Below are positions 11,364-22,325 of a stretch of 63,450 nt of DNA, in pieces. This DNA is from Mesostigma viride. Its lineage: Eukaryota; Streptophyta; Mesostigmatophyceae; Mesostigmatales; Mesostigmataceae. The notes under the pieces were generated by a model. The model did no database searches. It worked only from the letters and a program-made list of their open reading frames with translations, and was not told where the DNA came from. Where the stretch lies: assembly GCA_009746045.1 (NCBI GenBank), contig RPFO01000764.1:412501-475950 (forward strand), in the 5' to 3' direction. The stretch's first letter is position 1; every line of letters starts with the position of its first letter. The translations under genes and the position numbers were made by a program.

Positions 11364-13740
11364 AATGACTGACTAGCTATAGACCTTTTAAGGGGAGGGG
11401 ACATGCCTAAAGGGCACTTTTCTGGAAACCATACCTATGCATGTGCAAAAAATCCAATGATGATTGGGGACCATAAATATGATTTAAAAAAAATTTTCCA
11501 GCCACTTGGGGGGGGTACTAGCCCCCACCATACACCGGTAACGCGCTAAAAATAGAAAAAGACGCTATTTTAGTCACATTTTCCCTAGGACAATGGGCAA
11601 ACATATTGGGACCAAATCATATATTCCCGCATAGTTCCCCCACTTTTGAGAAATTCTACCTAATTGGGACCAAGAAATAAGAATGTTTACTCACGTTGAT
11701 GGATTTCCCGCAAAACAGGTACTTTTTTAATCCAAAAAAAAAAAATCAAATCATAAACACATCATATCGTGCTCCACCATATATTCCCAAATATTACAGG
11801 TGGGGGGACATGCAGCCCCAAATTTTCAGGTCATTCTGACGAGCGCAGCTCTAGTTGATGGATTTCCTAGGTAGCCACCTGTGACGAAGCTAAGGGAGGT
11901 TTCTTAGTGTATCTTACACCATAAACACCCCTTTATCCATCCAAACCATGCAAAAACTGGCCAAACCACATGCTGCCAACCTCTGCACATACGGTACCTC
12001 CTATGTTCAAGGTTTGACGCCATTCTGACAAGAACTGCCCAAGTTACAACCATTCCAAGACGGCCACCCATGTGGACTCTACAAGGAAATTAGAGTAACC
12101 ATTCAGCCACACTAGCACCTCCTTCTTCATGAAGGACATCTGCAAACTGACCAAAGCACACATAATTAACTCTTGCACGCTGACGGCAACGCATGCTCAA
12201 CGTGGGGGGTCATTGTGACAAGAACTACTCAAGTTGATGGGTTTCCTATATGACCACCTGACAAGGCGCTAAGGACCACTCAGTAAGTTAGTAACCCCAC
12301 AGTGCCACTTCGTATGCCATCCAACATGCACCAAAACCATGCTGAGTATGTTTACAATGTACGAAGGGGTGGCCACGCTCCTCATATGTCTTCATCATCC
12401 CTCCAGCATGGCCAGCCTTGTAAATATGTTCATAGCCTTGACGATGGTAGCCCTAATATGCCTAAGCAGCATTTCCTATGTTTCTCCTAGGTTAGAGTGT
12501 AAGGTTGATGAAAACCAAGCTAATCAACTCAACAACACCTCCTAAACTGTCCTCCCCGGCATGGATGACAAACTGGGACTATGGAGGGCAAGGAACCAAG
12601 TAAGAACATGGTATATATAGCTTGCATGCAATCATGCATGTCAACCATGGTTGGCTCAGCACATTGTAGTCTTGTCACATCATCATAACAAAGGAAAGCT
12701 CAAACAACCATTGGTGACAGCTATCTACATGCAGTCACACATATGCAATATCTCCAACATCATCATCACTAAAACACTTCCATCCCTGCACGATAAAATT
12801 CAAAGAAACCATTGGCGGCCCTTCAGCGCATGAGCGCTGTGATGCCGCTGAGAAGAGAGGGTGCGTCACTCTCACACAACAAGAAGCGTCCATACGCACA
12901 ACATCCTTGCCGGAACACGTTTTATGAAATGCCTTATACCTTCCCGAAGAGCTATAGGCTGCGACTGAAGCGGCCCTGATCACGACATCAACGAAAACAA
13001 TCTAAAGCTGCCAGGTATTCGACAACACAACGGCAAGCGACGGCGAGATAGCTGGCGGAAACGGCCCAAAAAGAACGCAAAAAACCTCGAACGATGAGCT
13101 CATAGAAGAAAGCACTGATAGCAGATAACATTCGCGACAAACCTGTACCTCGCTCTCGTAAATCCCTCGCCCAGGCGCGCAACAACCGCCGTTCTTCCAT
13201 GGACAGGTCAGACACGCACTGCGCAGGTCTGAACAATTACTTACCGATTATGGCCGAAAATCTGGCAAAAAGCACCAGCTCGGTTTAGAATTCGATGCAA
13301 AGGGTATTAACGCCTGCTTCACGGTCAAAACAACCCTAAAAACCGCGATTTTACTGCCGCTATCATGAATTCTATTTTATTCCGCGCGACCAAAAAATTC
13401 AGATTACCCCCCATGCCGATGGCATTAAAAAACAACAGCGATATTGTAAACCAGCTGATTTCCGCCACAAACTAACATCATAAACTCATCGTCTTTTAGA
13501 TTCGAGTAAAATTTTTGCATTTCGCCTGCCCTAGTGTGGTAGTTTCGCCTGAACGCAGTCGCCATGGCCACTTCTGCAATGGGTGCGCGCACCGTGCACG
13601 TGAAATTTATGACCTTCGGTACCGGCGCGAATTTTTTGGCGCCAAAAAATTCGGGCATGTCCCGTCCCCTTAAGTGGTTTTCCATTGGCGGGTATTTCCT
13701 CGTAATAAATGGTGGGAGAGCGATCACAGCAATATGTTGC
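11364..13740. other. Non-coding accessory stretch
   Basis: No gene is supported. The region contains the degenerate ~190-bp repeats noted separately. Weak minus-strand frames at 12988-13236 and 13425-13727 have Met starts but no domain and no convincing splice context. The 13425-13727 frame is the more protein-like of the two. Confidence 0.35.
11827..12290. repeat. Degenerate ~190-bp tandem repeat, about 2.5 copies
   Basis: Copies begin near 11827, 12022 and 12211 with a CATTCTGAC/CATTGTGAC start, then AAGAACT..CAAGTTGATGG and TTTCCTA, then a CCACCTG block. The copies are strongly diverged, suggesting an old duplication. Confidence 0.45.
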
Positions 13741-14757
13741 TTAATTAATTAATTAATTAAACACGTGCTCCCGTTGGGGAGTCACGGAGCACCGAAGTGC
13801 TTTTAATCCCTGTGTGTGTGCACAACAGGAGAAAGGGCAGAGACCCCCAGTCTCCTTCATGCCAAAGGCATGCCACAGCTGCATGCGGGCACGCTAGCTA
13901 AACGGACACGCTAACGATCCGGCAGTCTGTGGGTGCAATAAGACCCATGTGAGCATATCATAACAAGGAGCGTGGGCAAGTAATATGATCGAAGCCAGGA
14001 CGTAGCATGGCTGTACAAGGACTAAGCTGGCTATGGCTGGTTGTGTACCGTGCGTTAGCGGTGCACTTGACTAGGTAAGGTGGCACAACTAGGCAAACAT
14101 TCTAAGCATGGCTGCCATGGCGGCAGTGACTACCTATGAAGACAAGCTAGGGCTACAAGCTATTCTAGCCCGCTGGGGGCGTCCACATCTTAATTGTGGT
14201 TGATCATCAGGTCCCCGCCCCTCCAGTACACCTTGGGCTTCTGGGGGTCCTGCATGCTTGTCGGGCGGAGCATGCTTGTGGCTGGGGGGACCAGCCATGT
14301 AGCCTTAGCTTAGTCCTTGTTGTACAGCCATGCTACGTCTTGGCTATGATCAGTTTACTCGCCCACGCTCCATGTTATGTCATGCTCACATGGGTCTTAT
14401 TGCACCCACAGATTGCCGGATCGTTAGCGTGTCCGTTTAGCTAGCGTGCCCGAATGCAGCTGTGGCATGCCTTTGGCATGAAGGAGACTGGGGGTCTCTG
14501 CCCTTTCTCCTGTTGTGCACACACAGGGATTAAAAGCACTTCGGTGCTCCGTGACTCCCCAACGGGAGCACGAGTTTAATTAATTAATTAATTAACTGTG
14601 GCGGAGGTATTCAGGCCACAGGTCACGTCGCTGAGCAGGGGTACGTCAGGTCGTCGTCCAGCGTCCAGGTGAGGTCGTGCAACCGCTTGCGACAAGAGAG
14701 GAACCGGTGCTTGTCCTCACGGGAGGGGAAGGTGAGCAGGACTGGTGGGGGATGGTG
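13741..14757 (-). mobile_element. ORF1-type LINE copy, minus strand, interrupted by a second copy
   Basis: From 14757 to 14596 the minus strand matches the ORF1 coding segment of the 23.6-24.4 kb element (from CCCCACCAGTCCTGCTCACC onward). It resumes at 14253 exactly where it left off and runs through the stop, 3' UTR, terminal stem-loop and (TTAA)n tail at 13741-13760. The interruption at 14254-14595 is a plus-strand copy of the same family. The copy is 5' truncated at ~14757. Confidence 0.75.
14254..14595 (+). mobile_element. ORF1-type LINE 3' end nested in a minus copy
   Basis: Plus-strand copy of the family's 3' UTR, the stem-loop (GTGCTCC...GGGAGCAC at ~14544-14571) and a TTAATTAATTAATTAA tail, inserted in opposite orientation inside the host copy. 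The first ~35 bases do not match the reference element. Together the two copies form an inverted repeat with arms of about 300 bp. Confidence 0.75.
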
Positions 14758-15054
14758 CAATGTTGCTTACGTACCACTAGCTCGACACTCCCGGCCAGTG
14801 GGGCTCGAAACACACGCCATGATCAAGCAAGCTGTTTCCGGCCCCACCGTCAAGGTCATCTAGTCGCTCTACATGTAGGCCAGCCATAATTTCAATGCAC
14901 AAGACTACACATTTCCATCTCCATTCATATTCATCCTCCTGAACGACCACCCTGGCAGGATGCTGGCGAGCTCCCGCTGCTCTCCTACGCAGACCTGCTG
15001 CGGTCAGCGACCGCGCCTCAACTGCACTGTCAGACGCCATCGCCACGAAGCTAG

Positions 15055-15343
15055 CCATCCATCCATCCATCCGTCCGTCCGTCCGTCCGTCCGTCCGTCC
15101 GTCCGTCCGTCCGTCCGTCCGTCCGTCCGTCCGTCCGTCCGTCCGTCCGTCCGTCCGTCCGTCCGTCCGTCCGTCCGTCCGTCCGTCCGTCCGTCCGTCC
15201 GTCCGTCCGTCCGTCCGTCCGTCCGTCCGTCCGTCCGTCCGTCCGTCCGTCCGTCCGTCCGTCCGTCCGTCCGTCCGTCCGTCCGTCCGTCCGTCCGTCC
15301 GTCCGTCCGTCCATCCATCCATCCATCCATCCATCCATCCATC
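15055..15343. repeat. (GTCC)n microsatellite with ATCC edges
   Basis: About 60 perfect GTCC units form the core (~15073-15312). They are bordered by four ATCC units on the left and eight or so on the right. The array runs straight into a LINE 3' tail. Both strands are open in all frames, which explains the long spurious PSVR/TDGR reading frames. Confidence 0.95.
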
Positions 15344-15407
15344 GGGGCTAACGCTCCGTGACTTCCCAACGGGAGCACGAGTTTAATTAAGTAACTAATT
15401 AATTAAT
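15344..15407 (+). mobile_element. LINE 3' tail fragment (ORF1-type family)
   Basis: Only the terminal stem-loop (GCTCCGTGACTTCCCAACGGGAGC-like) and a TTTAATTAA..AATTAATTAAT tail survive. It directly abuts the GTCC array. Confidence 0.6.
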
Positions 15408-16032
15408 GCCCAATTACGGGGGTTAATTAATGGCATGCCCAAAATATACCTTTCCACAATCAGATCAACGCAGATCATACTACAGAAGACTCCTACTGCC
15501 ACATACTTCTTTAACAAGTCCTGCCAGAAATAAAGAGTTGTCTCAACAGAGCTGCTTCCGCCACAAAATAGGATCAGCGTTTAGGTCAAGCATAATGCCC
15601 TCAATCTTTCTTGAGAAATGGCAGCAGTGATGCAGATAGCTGTTCAGCACGCCATCTCACGTATACTATCCTGCCACACACCTACTCTACTTATAAAGGC
15701 TGTCACAAATGTCGTCAGTAATGACCCGCACATCCTGCCAGGATTACTGAACATTCAGAGGATGCATCAAAGGTCTGCAAAATATTATTAAGACAGCAGG
15801 TAAATGCAATCTATATGTTCAAACTGACTTCCCCTGGCAGGAAGTTGACACCGTTGCTTTTTACATAGCGAATGCAAACCCTAAAAAACATCAAAGAATC
15901 CACATAAAAGGATCCGATGAGTGTCCGGGTTCAGCCTCATATGTCCCGAGCGCGTAACTCCCTCAAGAAAGAACTGTCTTCAAGGTCTGGGACACATGGA
16001 TTTTGCAAAGCAGGAAGACATCCCCTTGTCAC
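15408..16032. other. Gene-poor spacer
   Basis: No coding signal, repeat or RNA gene recognised. Confidence 0.3.
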
Positions 16033-16283
16033 CTGTGTGACGGTTGCACGGTAGCTGCCATAGAGAATGACCTGAAGGCCTCTTCATCACCAGCGTTGCC
16101 AATTTCAGCCACCGGCTGCCCTTGCCGAGCCATCGTAAGATTTTCAAGCAGCGATGATGCCAGCGTTAACCGTAAATCGTATACAATAGTTTCCACATGC
16201 CTCCTTGAACCCGGTGAAGAAAACAAGAGCACTTGTCGGAATAGAAACCATAAATGCTCTTCAGCATTGATGCTATTATGCAT
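16033..16283 (-). CDS. Candidate internal exon, unidentified
   Basis: A minus-strand frame of ~60-80 codons ends at a donor (CACACAG followed by GTGACA). AG acceptors lie near 16205-16212. The peptide (ETIVYDLRLTLASSLLENL, then GQPVAEIGNAGDEEAF) looks helical and protein-like but matches nothing recognised. It may follow the signal-peptide ORF upstream on the same strand or belong to a separate gene. Confidence 0.3.
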
Positions 16284-16381
16284 TTATTGCAGGGCACGAG
16301 AAAGATCTCGCGATGAGGCCTTCAAAGACAGAGCGCTTTGCCGTGAGTTGGCAACTCTGTGGGACAAGCTGACAAACGCCG

Positions 16382-16780
16382 TCAAGTTTTCCCCTTCGCC
16401 CGTCGAGCTTCCTCGATAAGTCGCTCAATCTTGTCCGATTCGCTCGATCTATGTAGCATACGAGAGACAACATCGATATCGGTGGTTGTGTCTCCTCCGA
16501 GCGTTGAACGTTGCCGAGGAGCGCGATGTGAACGCCCCGTTTTCCCGCGTATTTCTGGGTCAAGCAGACCGTTCCGCTGGAGATCGTCCCGGAGGTGGCC
16601 GAGGTGACCTAAATCCCGAATGGAAAAAGTTTCCTTCTTTCCATCGTGGACCGTCGTTAATGTGTAACTTTGTCTATGTGAACGTTGTTCTGACAGAGAT
16701 AATGTCAGGCAGAGGCAGATAACGAGCAGGAGAACGCGGACGGTTCCGTTGAGGAGGAAGACCCTCCCGGGTGTAGCCAT
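16382..16780 (-). CDS. Small secreted or signal-anchored protein, ~132 aa
   Basis: The frame opens at Met 16780 (MATPGRVFLLNG), with an alternative Met at 16795. It has a strong hydrophobic N-terminal segment (VRVLLLVICLCLTLSL) typical of a signal peptide or type II anchor. A hydrophilic, Arg/Asp/Ser-rich domain follows, ending in a short charged helix (DKIERLIEEARRAKGKT). No catalytic motif or family is recognised. The clear signal sequence supports it as a real gene. Confidence 0.45.
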   Translation of the reverse strand: MATPGRVFLLNGTVRVLLLVICLCLTLSLSEQRSHRQSYTLTTVHDGKKETFSIRDLGHLGHLRDDLQRNGLLDPEIRGKTGRSHRAPRQRSTLGGDTTTDIDVVSRMLHRSSESDKIERLIEEARRAKGKT

Positions 16781-17386
16781 GTTGCGTTGATCCAAAGAAA
16801 CTAGCGCGACATCGTGGTTAGACTTTCATAAGCCTACACTTCCATAAGCTTTCATCGGTCAAAATCATTTCCCGCTCTTAGCGTGACTAAATATTTTTTT
16901 CCTTTCTGCGCAGCCTGCCCAGTGCCCAGCCGCGTAATGCAATTTGTGCCTCCCTAGATTCGCTGGGCAAATGGCTGCCCGCTTCTGGTATCGAGTCTTT
17001 GCCACCGACTGCCACCGGCTGCCACTGACTGCCACCACCGTTTGTGCTCACGTTGCCAGGAATATTGACAGTGTTAAGTCAAATCTGGGGAACTAAAAGG
17101 GATAGGACAGCTACCCAAGTGTTAGTTAGTTTCTTGAATCCTACGCCGCACATGGGCCGCCCAAGTGTAGCCTGAGACCTTCATCCACAACAACGAATAA
17201 TGGATCGAACGGAAATCCTGCGGAAATGGTTAATAAAAAATACCCAATTACCCGGAAATATCGGAACGGAAAGCCCACGTGGGCTTTCCGTGTGCTCTAT
17301 ACAGTTTTTGAAATCTTTTGAAATAATGGCTCCCGTACCAGTTTCGTACCTAACCACTTGTTCAGTTCAGTTCAGTTCAGTTGTAT

Positions 17387-17439
17387 CCCACGCCGCACAT
17401 GGGCCGCAGAGAGTCTCAGCTGCCCATGTGCGGCGTGGG
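17387..17439. repeat. 17-bp perfect inverted repeat
   Basis: Arms CCCACGCCGCACATGGG (17387-17403) and CCCATGTGCGGCGTGGG (17423-17439) flank a 19-nt loop and follow repeated TTCAG units. Related single arms occur near 17141-17160 and 17498-17522, so this is part of a dispersed family. Confidence 0.8.
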
Positions 17440-17538
17440 GAACCACCACCACCACCACAACAGAGAGTCTACAGTGGCCGGTTCAGTTCAGTTTCAGTTG
17501 TTTCCCACGTAGCACATGGGCCGCAGAGAGTCCATAGA

Positions 17539-17568
17539 TATAAGACAAGTTTTGCGGGCTTCGCCCGC
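17539..17568 (+). promoter_or_regulatory. TATA-ACAAG-hairpin module, variant 1
   Basis: GATATAAG is followed by ACAAG and then a GCGGGC/GCCCGC stem with a TTC loop (17554-17568). It has the same layout as the modules heading the 735-bp monomers and the 55.7/59.85-kb repeats, but with different stem bases. Confidence 0.5.
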
Positions 17569-18415
17569 GACATTAGAGCTTGTACTTTTTGTGGCCGGTC
17601 CCCGACCAGGGAGCCCCGGCTAGGGAGATGTGAGTCACCACGTACCTCCGTCGAGTGCCAAGTGGCGCTAGTCCCGCCAAGGAGCGCGCGCTAGCTTTAG
17701 AGTTTCGACCACAAGATTCATGCAATTTGGCAAAAGGGTGAAGGGAAAAAATCCAAAATCTATTGGACAGACTGTCATGAAGGCTCGAACCCGGGTTGTC
17801 ATGAGCGAATACACGATGTATGCCTTTGCGCCTGAAGACTACGTAGGCAGCTCCAGCGGAAGTTTCACAATATGTACATTGCTACAAAGGGACAAACTGC
17901 GCAACCGCGCAGTGGACGGAGCTCGCGAACTACTTGCGGAGTTCAAGCTCCAGATTGACTGCTACCCCTGCACGGGAGCGCGATGCGCGCGGGGATGAGT
18001 GACCTCCCCAACCCCGCAGACAGCAGGGGAAAATCGCTTACAGGCGGTGGAGCAGAGGAAAATCCACGTGTGAGCTTCCTGCGCGTTTGTAACTGGTTCC
18101 TCAGGATAAAGTTTGGTCCAACAGCCCAAAAGTTTGCGACGGTTATATCCGGAGCTCGCGAACACAGGAAATCGCAGAGTTTTCTAGTAGGAGCCATCTG
18201 GGCATACGGACCTCTGCCAAATGGCTCATCTGGATGTAACGCTTCAGAAACCTCAAAAATGGGCGCGCCGTGGTTTGACCTTTTCGTGATTGGTCGCAAC
18301 GAAATTTCGCGCAGCTCATTCGTCAAGCGGACTGTAAGTCGCGCCGCTGAGTGGCTGGAGCCGAAAGCCGTTCGAAAGAGTGTTAGCTAAAATTGTGCCA
18401 GGGCTGCGTTTTACA
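17569..18415. other. Spacer before the first monomer array
   Basis: No gene is supported. Minus strand at 17790-17815 has a perfect pol III box-B-like GGTTCGAGCC, but no tRNA fold could be built around it. Confidence 0.3.
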
Positions 18416-21400
18416 AGTTTTAGTATATATGTTGACAAGATCGGGGGCTCCGCCCCCGAACCCCCGCTACTTGGCAGATTCTGTGCCTCAACGGCTTTTT
18501 GTGCCTCAACGGCGAGTACCAGCACAGCCGTACACTCCCGCTTACACAGCCCGCCCACTAGCAAGACAGCCGAACCTGTACGGCCGGCCACAGCCTGTGA
18601 TTCCATGGATTACGCCACGATTCCATGCAAACTCATGGTGCCGGACGGGTTGCTGGCCTATTTTGGGAAGCCGGTGGCTGAACCGAACCGCAACTAAACC
18701 TGGTATGTCAGCACGTCAGGTCCGTCCGTCAGATTCCTCACTTTTTGCCAGCAACCGCCAAATACCACTTGAATCGGTCCTCTCCTCGCCGTTTTCCTCG
18801 CCAATTTCCCTCGTCCGGCCCAAACGCCTAGGCCAATTTCAAGCTGAACTTGGCACGCATCGTCGTCGATAGCTACGGAGCTTAGAAACTCGGAGTTCTG
18901 GACCGTTACGCGCAGGTAACGGCCGTTTTAGTCTGTTTTACTGACTACTACTGTCGTCACGGGGTATTTGTTTGAGTTCCCGTCTTAGAAGAGTTTGGGT
19001 GCCGGACGCTACGCGGTGACAGGCCGCTAGAAAGCCTACGGACGCGATCTGCTGAAAGATTTTGTGGAAACAAATTGTGCGTTCGGATTTTTGCGCTACT
19101 CGTGTACGGACAACGTTTGCCGGAAGAGTTTGCGGAACAACGACCTAAAAGTAGTATATAAGGGCAACAAGATCGGGGGCTCCGCCCCCGAACCCCCGCT
19201 ACTTGGCAGATTCTGTGCCTCAACGGCTTTTTGTGCCTCAACGGCGAGTACCAGCACAGCCGTACACTCCCGCTTACACAGCCCGCCCACTAGCAAGACA
19301 GCCGAACCTGTACGGCCGGCCACAGCCTGTGATTCCATGGATTACGCCACGATTCCATGCAAACTCATGGTGCCGGACGGGTTGCTGGCCTATTTTGGGA
19401 AGCCGGTGGCTGAACCGAACCGCAACTAAACCTGGTATGTCAGCACGTCAGGTCCGTCCGTCAGATTCCTCACTTTTTGCCAGCAACCGCCAAATACCAC
19501 TTGAATCGGTCCTCTCCTCGCCGTTTTCCTCGCCAATTTCCCTCGTCCGGCCCAAACGCCTAGGCCAATTTCAAGCTGAACTTGGCACGCATCGTCGTCG
19601 ATAGCTACGGAGCTTAGAAACTCGGAGTTCTGGACCGTTACGCGCAGGTAACGGCCGTTTTAGTCTGTTTTACTGACTACTACTGTCGTCACGGGGTATT
19701 TGTTTGAGTTCCCGTCTTAGAAGAGTTTGGGTGCCGGACGCTACGCGGTGACAGGCCGCTAGAAAGCCTACGGACGCGATCTGCTGAAAGATTTTGTGGA
19801 AACAAATTGTGCGTTCGGATTTTTGCGCTACTAGGGTACGGACAACGTTTGCCGGAAGAGTTTGCGGAACAATTGGCGGACCATAATCGTAGTATAAAGG
19901 GCAACAAGATCGGGGGCTCCGCCCCCGAACCCCCGCTACTTGGCAGATTCTGTGCCTCAACGGCTTTTTGTGCCTCAACGGCGAGTACCAGCACAGCCGT
20001 ACACTCCCGCTCACACAGCCCGCCCACTAGCAAGACAGCCGAACCTGTACGGCCGGCCACAGCCTGTGATCCCCTGGATTACGCCTCGATTCCATGCAAA
20101 CTCATGGTGCCGGACGGTTTGCTGGCCTATTTTGGGAAGCCGGTGGCTGAACCGAACCGCAACTAAACCTGTTATGTCAGTACGTCAGATCCGTCCGTCA
20201 GCTTTCTCGCTTTTTGCCAGCAACCGCCAAATACCCCTTGAATCGGTCCTCTCCTCGCCGTTTTCCCTGCCAATTTCCCTCGTCCGTTCCAAACGCCTAG
20301 GCCAATTTCAAGCTCAACTTGGCACGCATCGTTTTGGCTCGCTCCTACGCTGAGCTACTAAATGTATTAGACCGTTACTCAGCCGTTACGTATATTTCCT
20401 CTAATGCTGGCGAAATTGGCTGGAGGTTGTTTGGCTACTCGTCTTAGAAGAGTTTGGGCGCCGGACGCTACGCGGTGACAGGCCGCTAGAAAGCCTACGG
20501 ACACGATTTGCTGAAAGATTTTGTGGAAACAAATTTTGCGTTCCGATTTTCGCGCTACTAGTGTACGGACAACGTTTGCCGGAAGAGTTTGCGGAAGAGT
20601 TTGCGCAGCCAAAAAGTAGTATAAAGGGCAACAAGATCGGGGGCTCCGCCCCCGAACCCCCGCTACTTGGCAGATTCTGTGCCTCAACGGCTTTTTGTGC
20701 CTCAACGGCGAGTACCAGCACAGCCGTACACTCACGCTTACACAGCCCGCCCACTAGCAAGACAGCCGAACCTGTACGGCCGGCCACAGCCTGTGATTCC
20801 ATGGATTACGCCACGATTCCATGCAAACTCATGGTGCCGGACGGGTTGCTGGCCTATTTTGGGAAGCCGGTGGCTGAACCGAACCGCAACTAAACCTGGT
20901 ATGTCAGCACGTCAGGTCCGTCCGTCAGATTCCTCACTTTTTGCCAGCAACCGCCAAATACCACTTGAATCGGTCCTCTCCTCGCCGTTTTCCTCGCCAA
21001 TTTCCCTCGTCCGGCCCAAACGCCTAGGCCAATTTCAAGCTGAACTTGGCACGCATCGTCGTCGATAGCTACGGAGCTTAGAAACTCGGAGTTCTGGACC
21101 GTTACGCGTAGGTAACGGCCGTTTTAGTCTGTTTTACTGACTACTACTGTCGTCACGGGGTATTTGTTTGAGTTCCCGTCTTAGAAGAGTTTGGGTGCCG
21201 GACGCTACGCGGTGTAAGGCCGCTAGAAAGCCTACGGACGCGATCTGCTGAAAGATTTTGTGGAAACAAATTGTGCGTTCGGATTTTTGCGCTACTCGTG
21301 TACGGACAACGTTTGCCGGAAGAGTTTGCGGAACAATTGGGCCGACCTAAAAGTAGTATATAAGGGCAACAAGATCGGGGGCTCCGCCCCCGAACCCCCG

Positions 21401-22325
21401 CTACTTGGCAGATTCTGTGCCTCAACGGCTTTTTGTGCCTCAACGGCGAGTACCAGCACAGCCGTACACTCCCGCTTACACAGCCCGCCCACTAGCAAGA
21501 CAGCCGAACCTGTACGGCCGGCCACAGCCTGTGATTCCATGGATTACGCCACGATTCCATGCAAACTCATGGTGCCGGACGGGTTGCTGGCCTATTTTGG
21601 GAAGCCGGTGGCTGAACCGAACCGCAACTAAACCTGGTATGTCAGCACGTCAGGTCCGTCCGTCAGATTCCTCACTTTTTGCCAGCAACCGCCAAATACC
21701 ACTTGAATCGGTCCTCTCCTCGCCGTTTTCCTCGCCAATTTCCCTCGTCCGGCCCAAACGCCTAGGCCAATTTCAAGCTGAACTTGGCACGCATCGTCGT
21801 CGATAGCTACGGAGCTTAGAAACTCGGAGTTCTGGACCGTTACGCGCAGGTAACGGCCGTTTTAGTCTGTTTTACTGACTACTACTGTCGTCACGGGGTA
21901 TTTGTTTGAGTTCCCGTCTTAGAAGAGTTTGGGTGCCGGACGCTACGCGGTGACAGGCCGCTAGAAAGCCTACGGACGCGATCTGCTGAAAGATTTTGTG
22001 GAAACAAATTGTGCGTTCGGATTTTTGCGCTACTAGGGTACGGACAACGTTTGCCGGAAGAGTTTGCGGAACAATTGGCGGACCATAATCGTAGTATAAA
22101 GGGCAACAAGATCGGGGGCTCCGCCCCCGAACCCCCGCTACTTGGCAGATTCTGTGCCTCAACGGCTTTTTGTGCCTCAACGGCGAGTACCAGCACAGCC
22201 GTACACTCCCGCTTACACAGCCCGCCCACTAGCAAGACAGCCGAACCTGTACGGCCGGCCACAGCCTGTGATCCCCTGGATTACGCCTCGATTCCATGCA
22301 AACTCATGGTGCCGGACGGTTTGTT
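18416..22325 (+). repeat. Left array of ~727-738-bp monomers (about 5.3 copies)
   Basis: Successive GGGGGCTCCGCCCCC hairpins lie at 18443, 19175, 19912, 20639, 21377 and 22114, giving a period of 727-738 bp. Each monomer has a TATA-like box (GTATATAAGG or GTATAAAGG), then ACAAG, then the hairpin, then a ~700-bp body. Upstream promoter segments come in three subtypes (CCTAAAAG-, GGACCATAATC- and CAGCCAAAAA-), in the order a, b, c, a, b. The repeated ~120-137-aa frames are shared in two frames at once and lack domain signatures, so they are not called as genes. The array runs into an RPA-like pseudogene. Confidence 0.9.

Noticed and set aside
14777-14880. Possible tRNA-derived SINE head on the minus strand (box-B-like GTTTCGAGCCC)
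   Set aside because: Only a box-B-like string; no convincing box A, and the adjacent DNA is a truncated LINE rather than a SINE body.
14777-15378. Long frames of TDGR/PSVR repeats on both strands
   Set aside because: They are translations of the GTCC microsatellite, open in every frame.
17788-17815. Box-B match GGTTCGAGCC on the minus strand as a tRNA
   Set aside because: No matching acceptor or anticodon stem could be assembled by eye.
19203-19604. The 119-137-aa frames repeated in each 735-bp monomer (NKIGGSAPEPPL and MADSVPQRLF types)
   Set aside because: Two plus frames and one minus frame are open over the same bases, there is no known domain, and units differ by indels. This is more like GC-rich non-coding repeat than protein.
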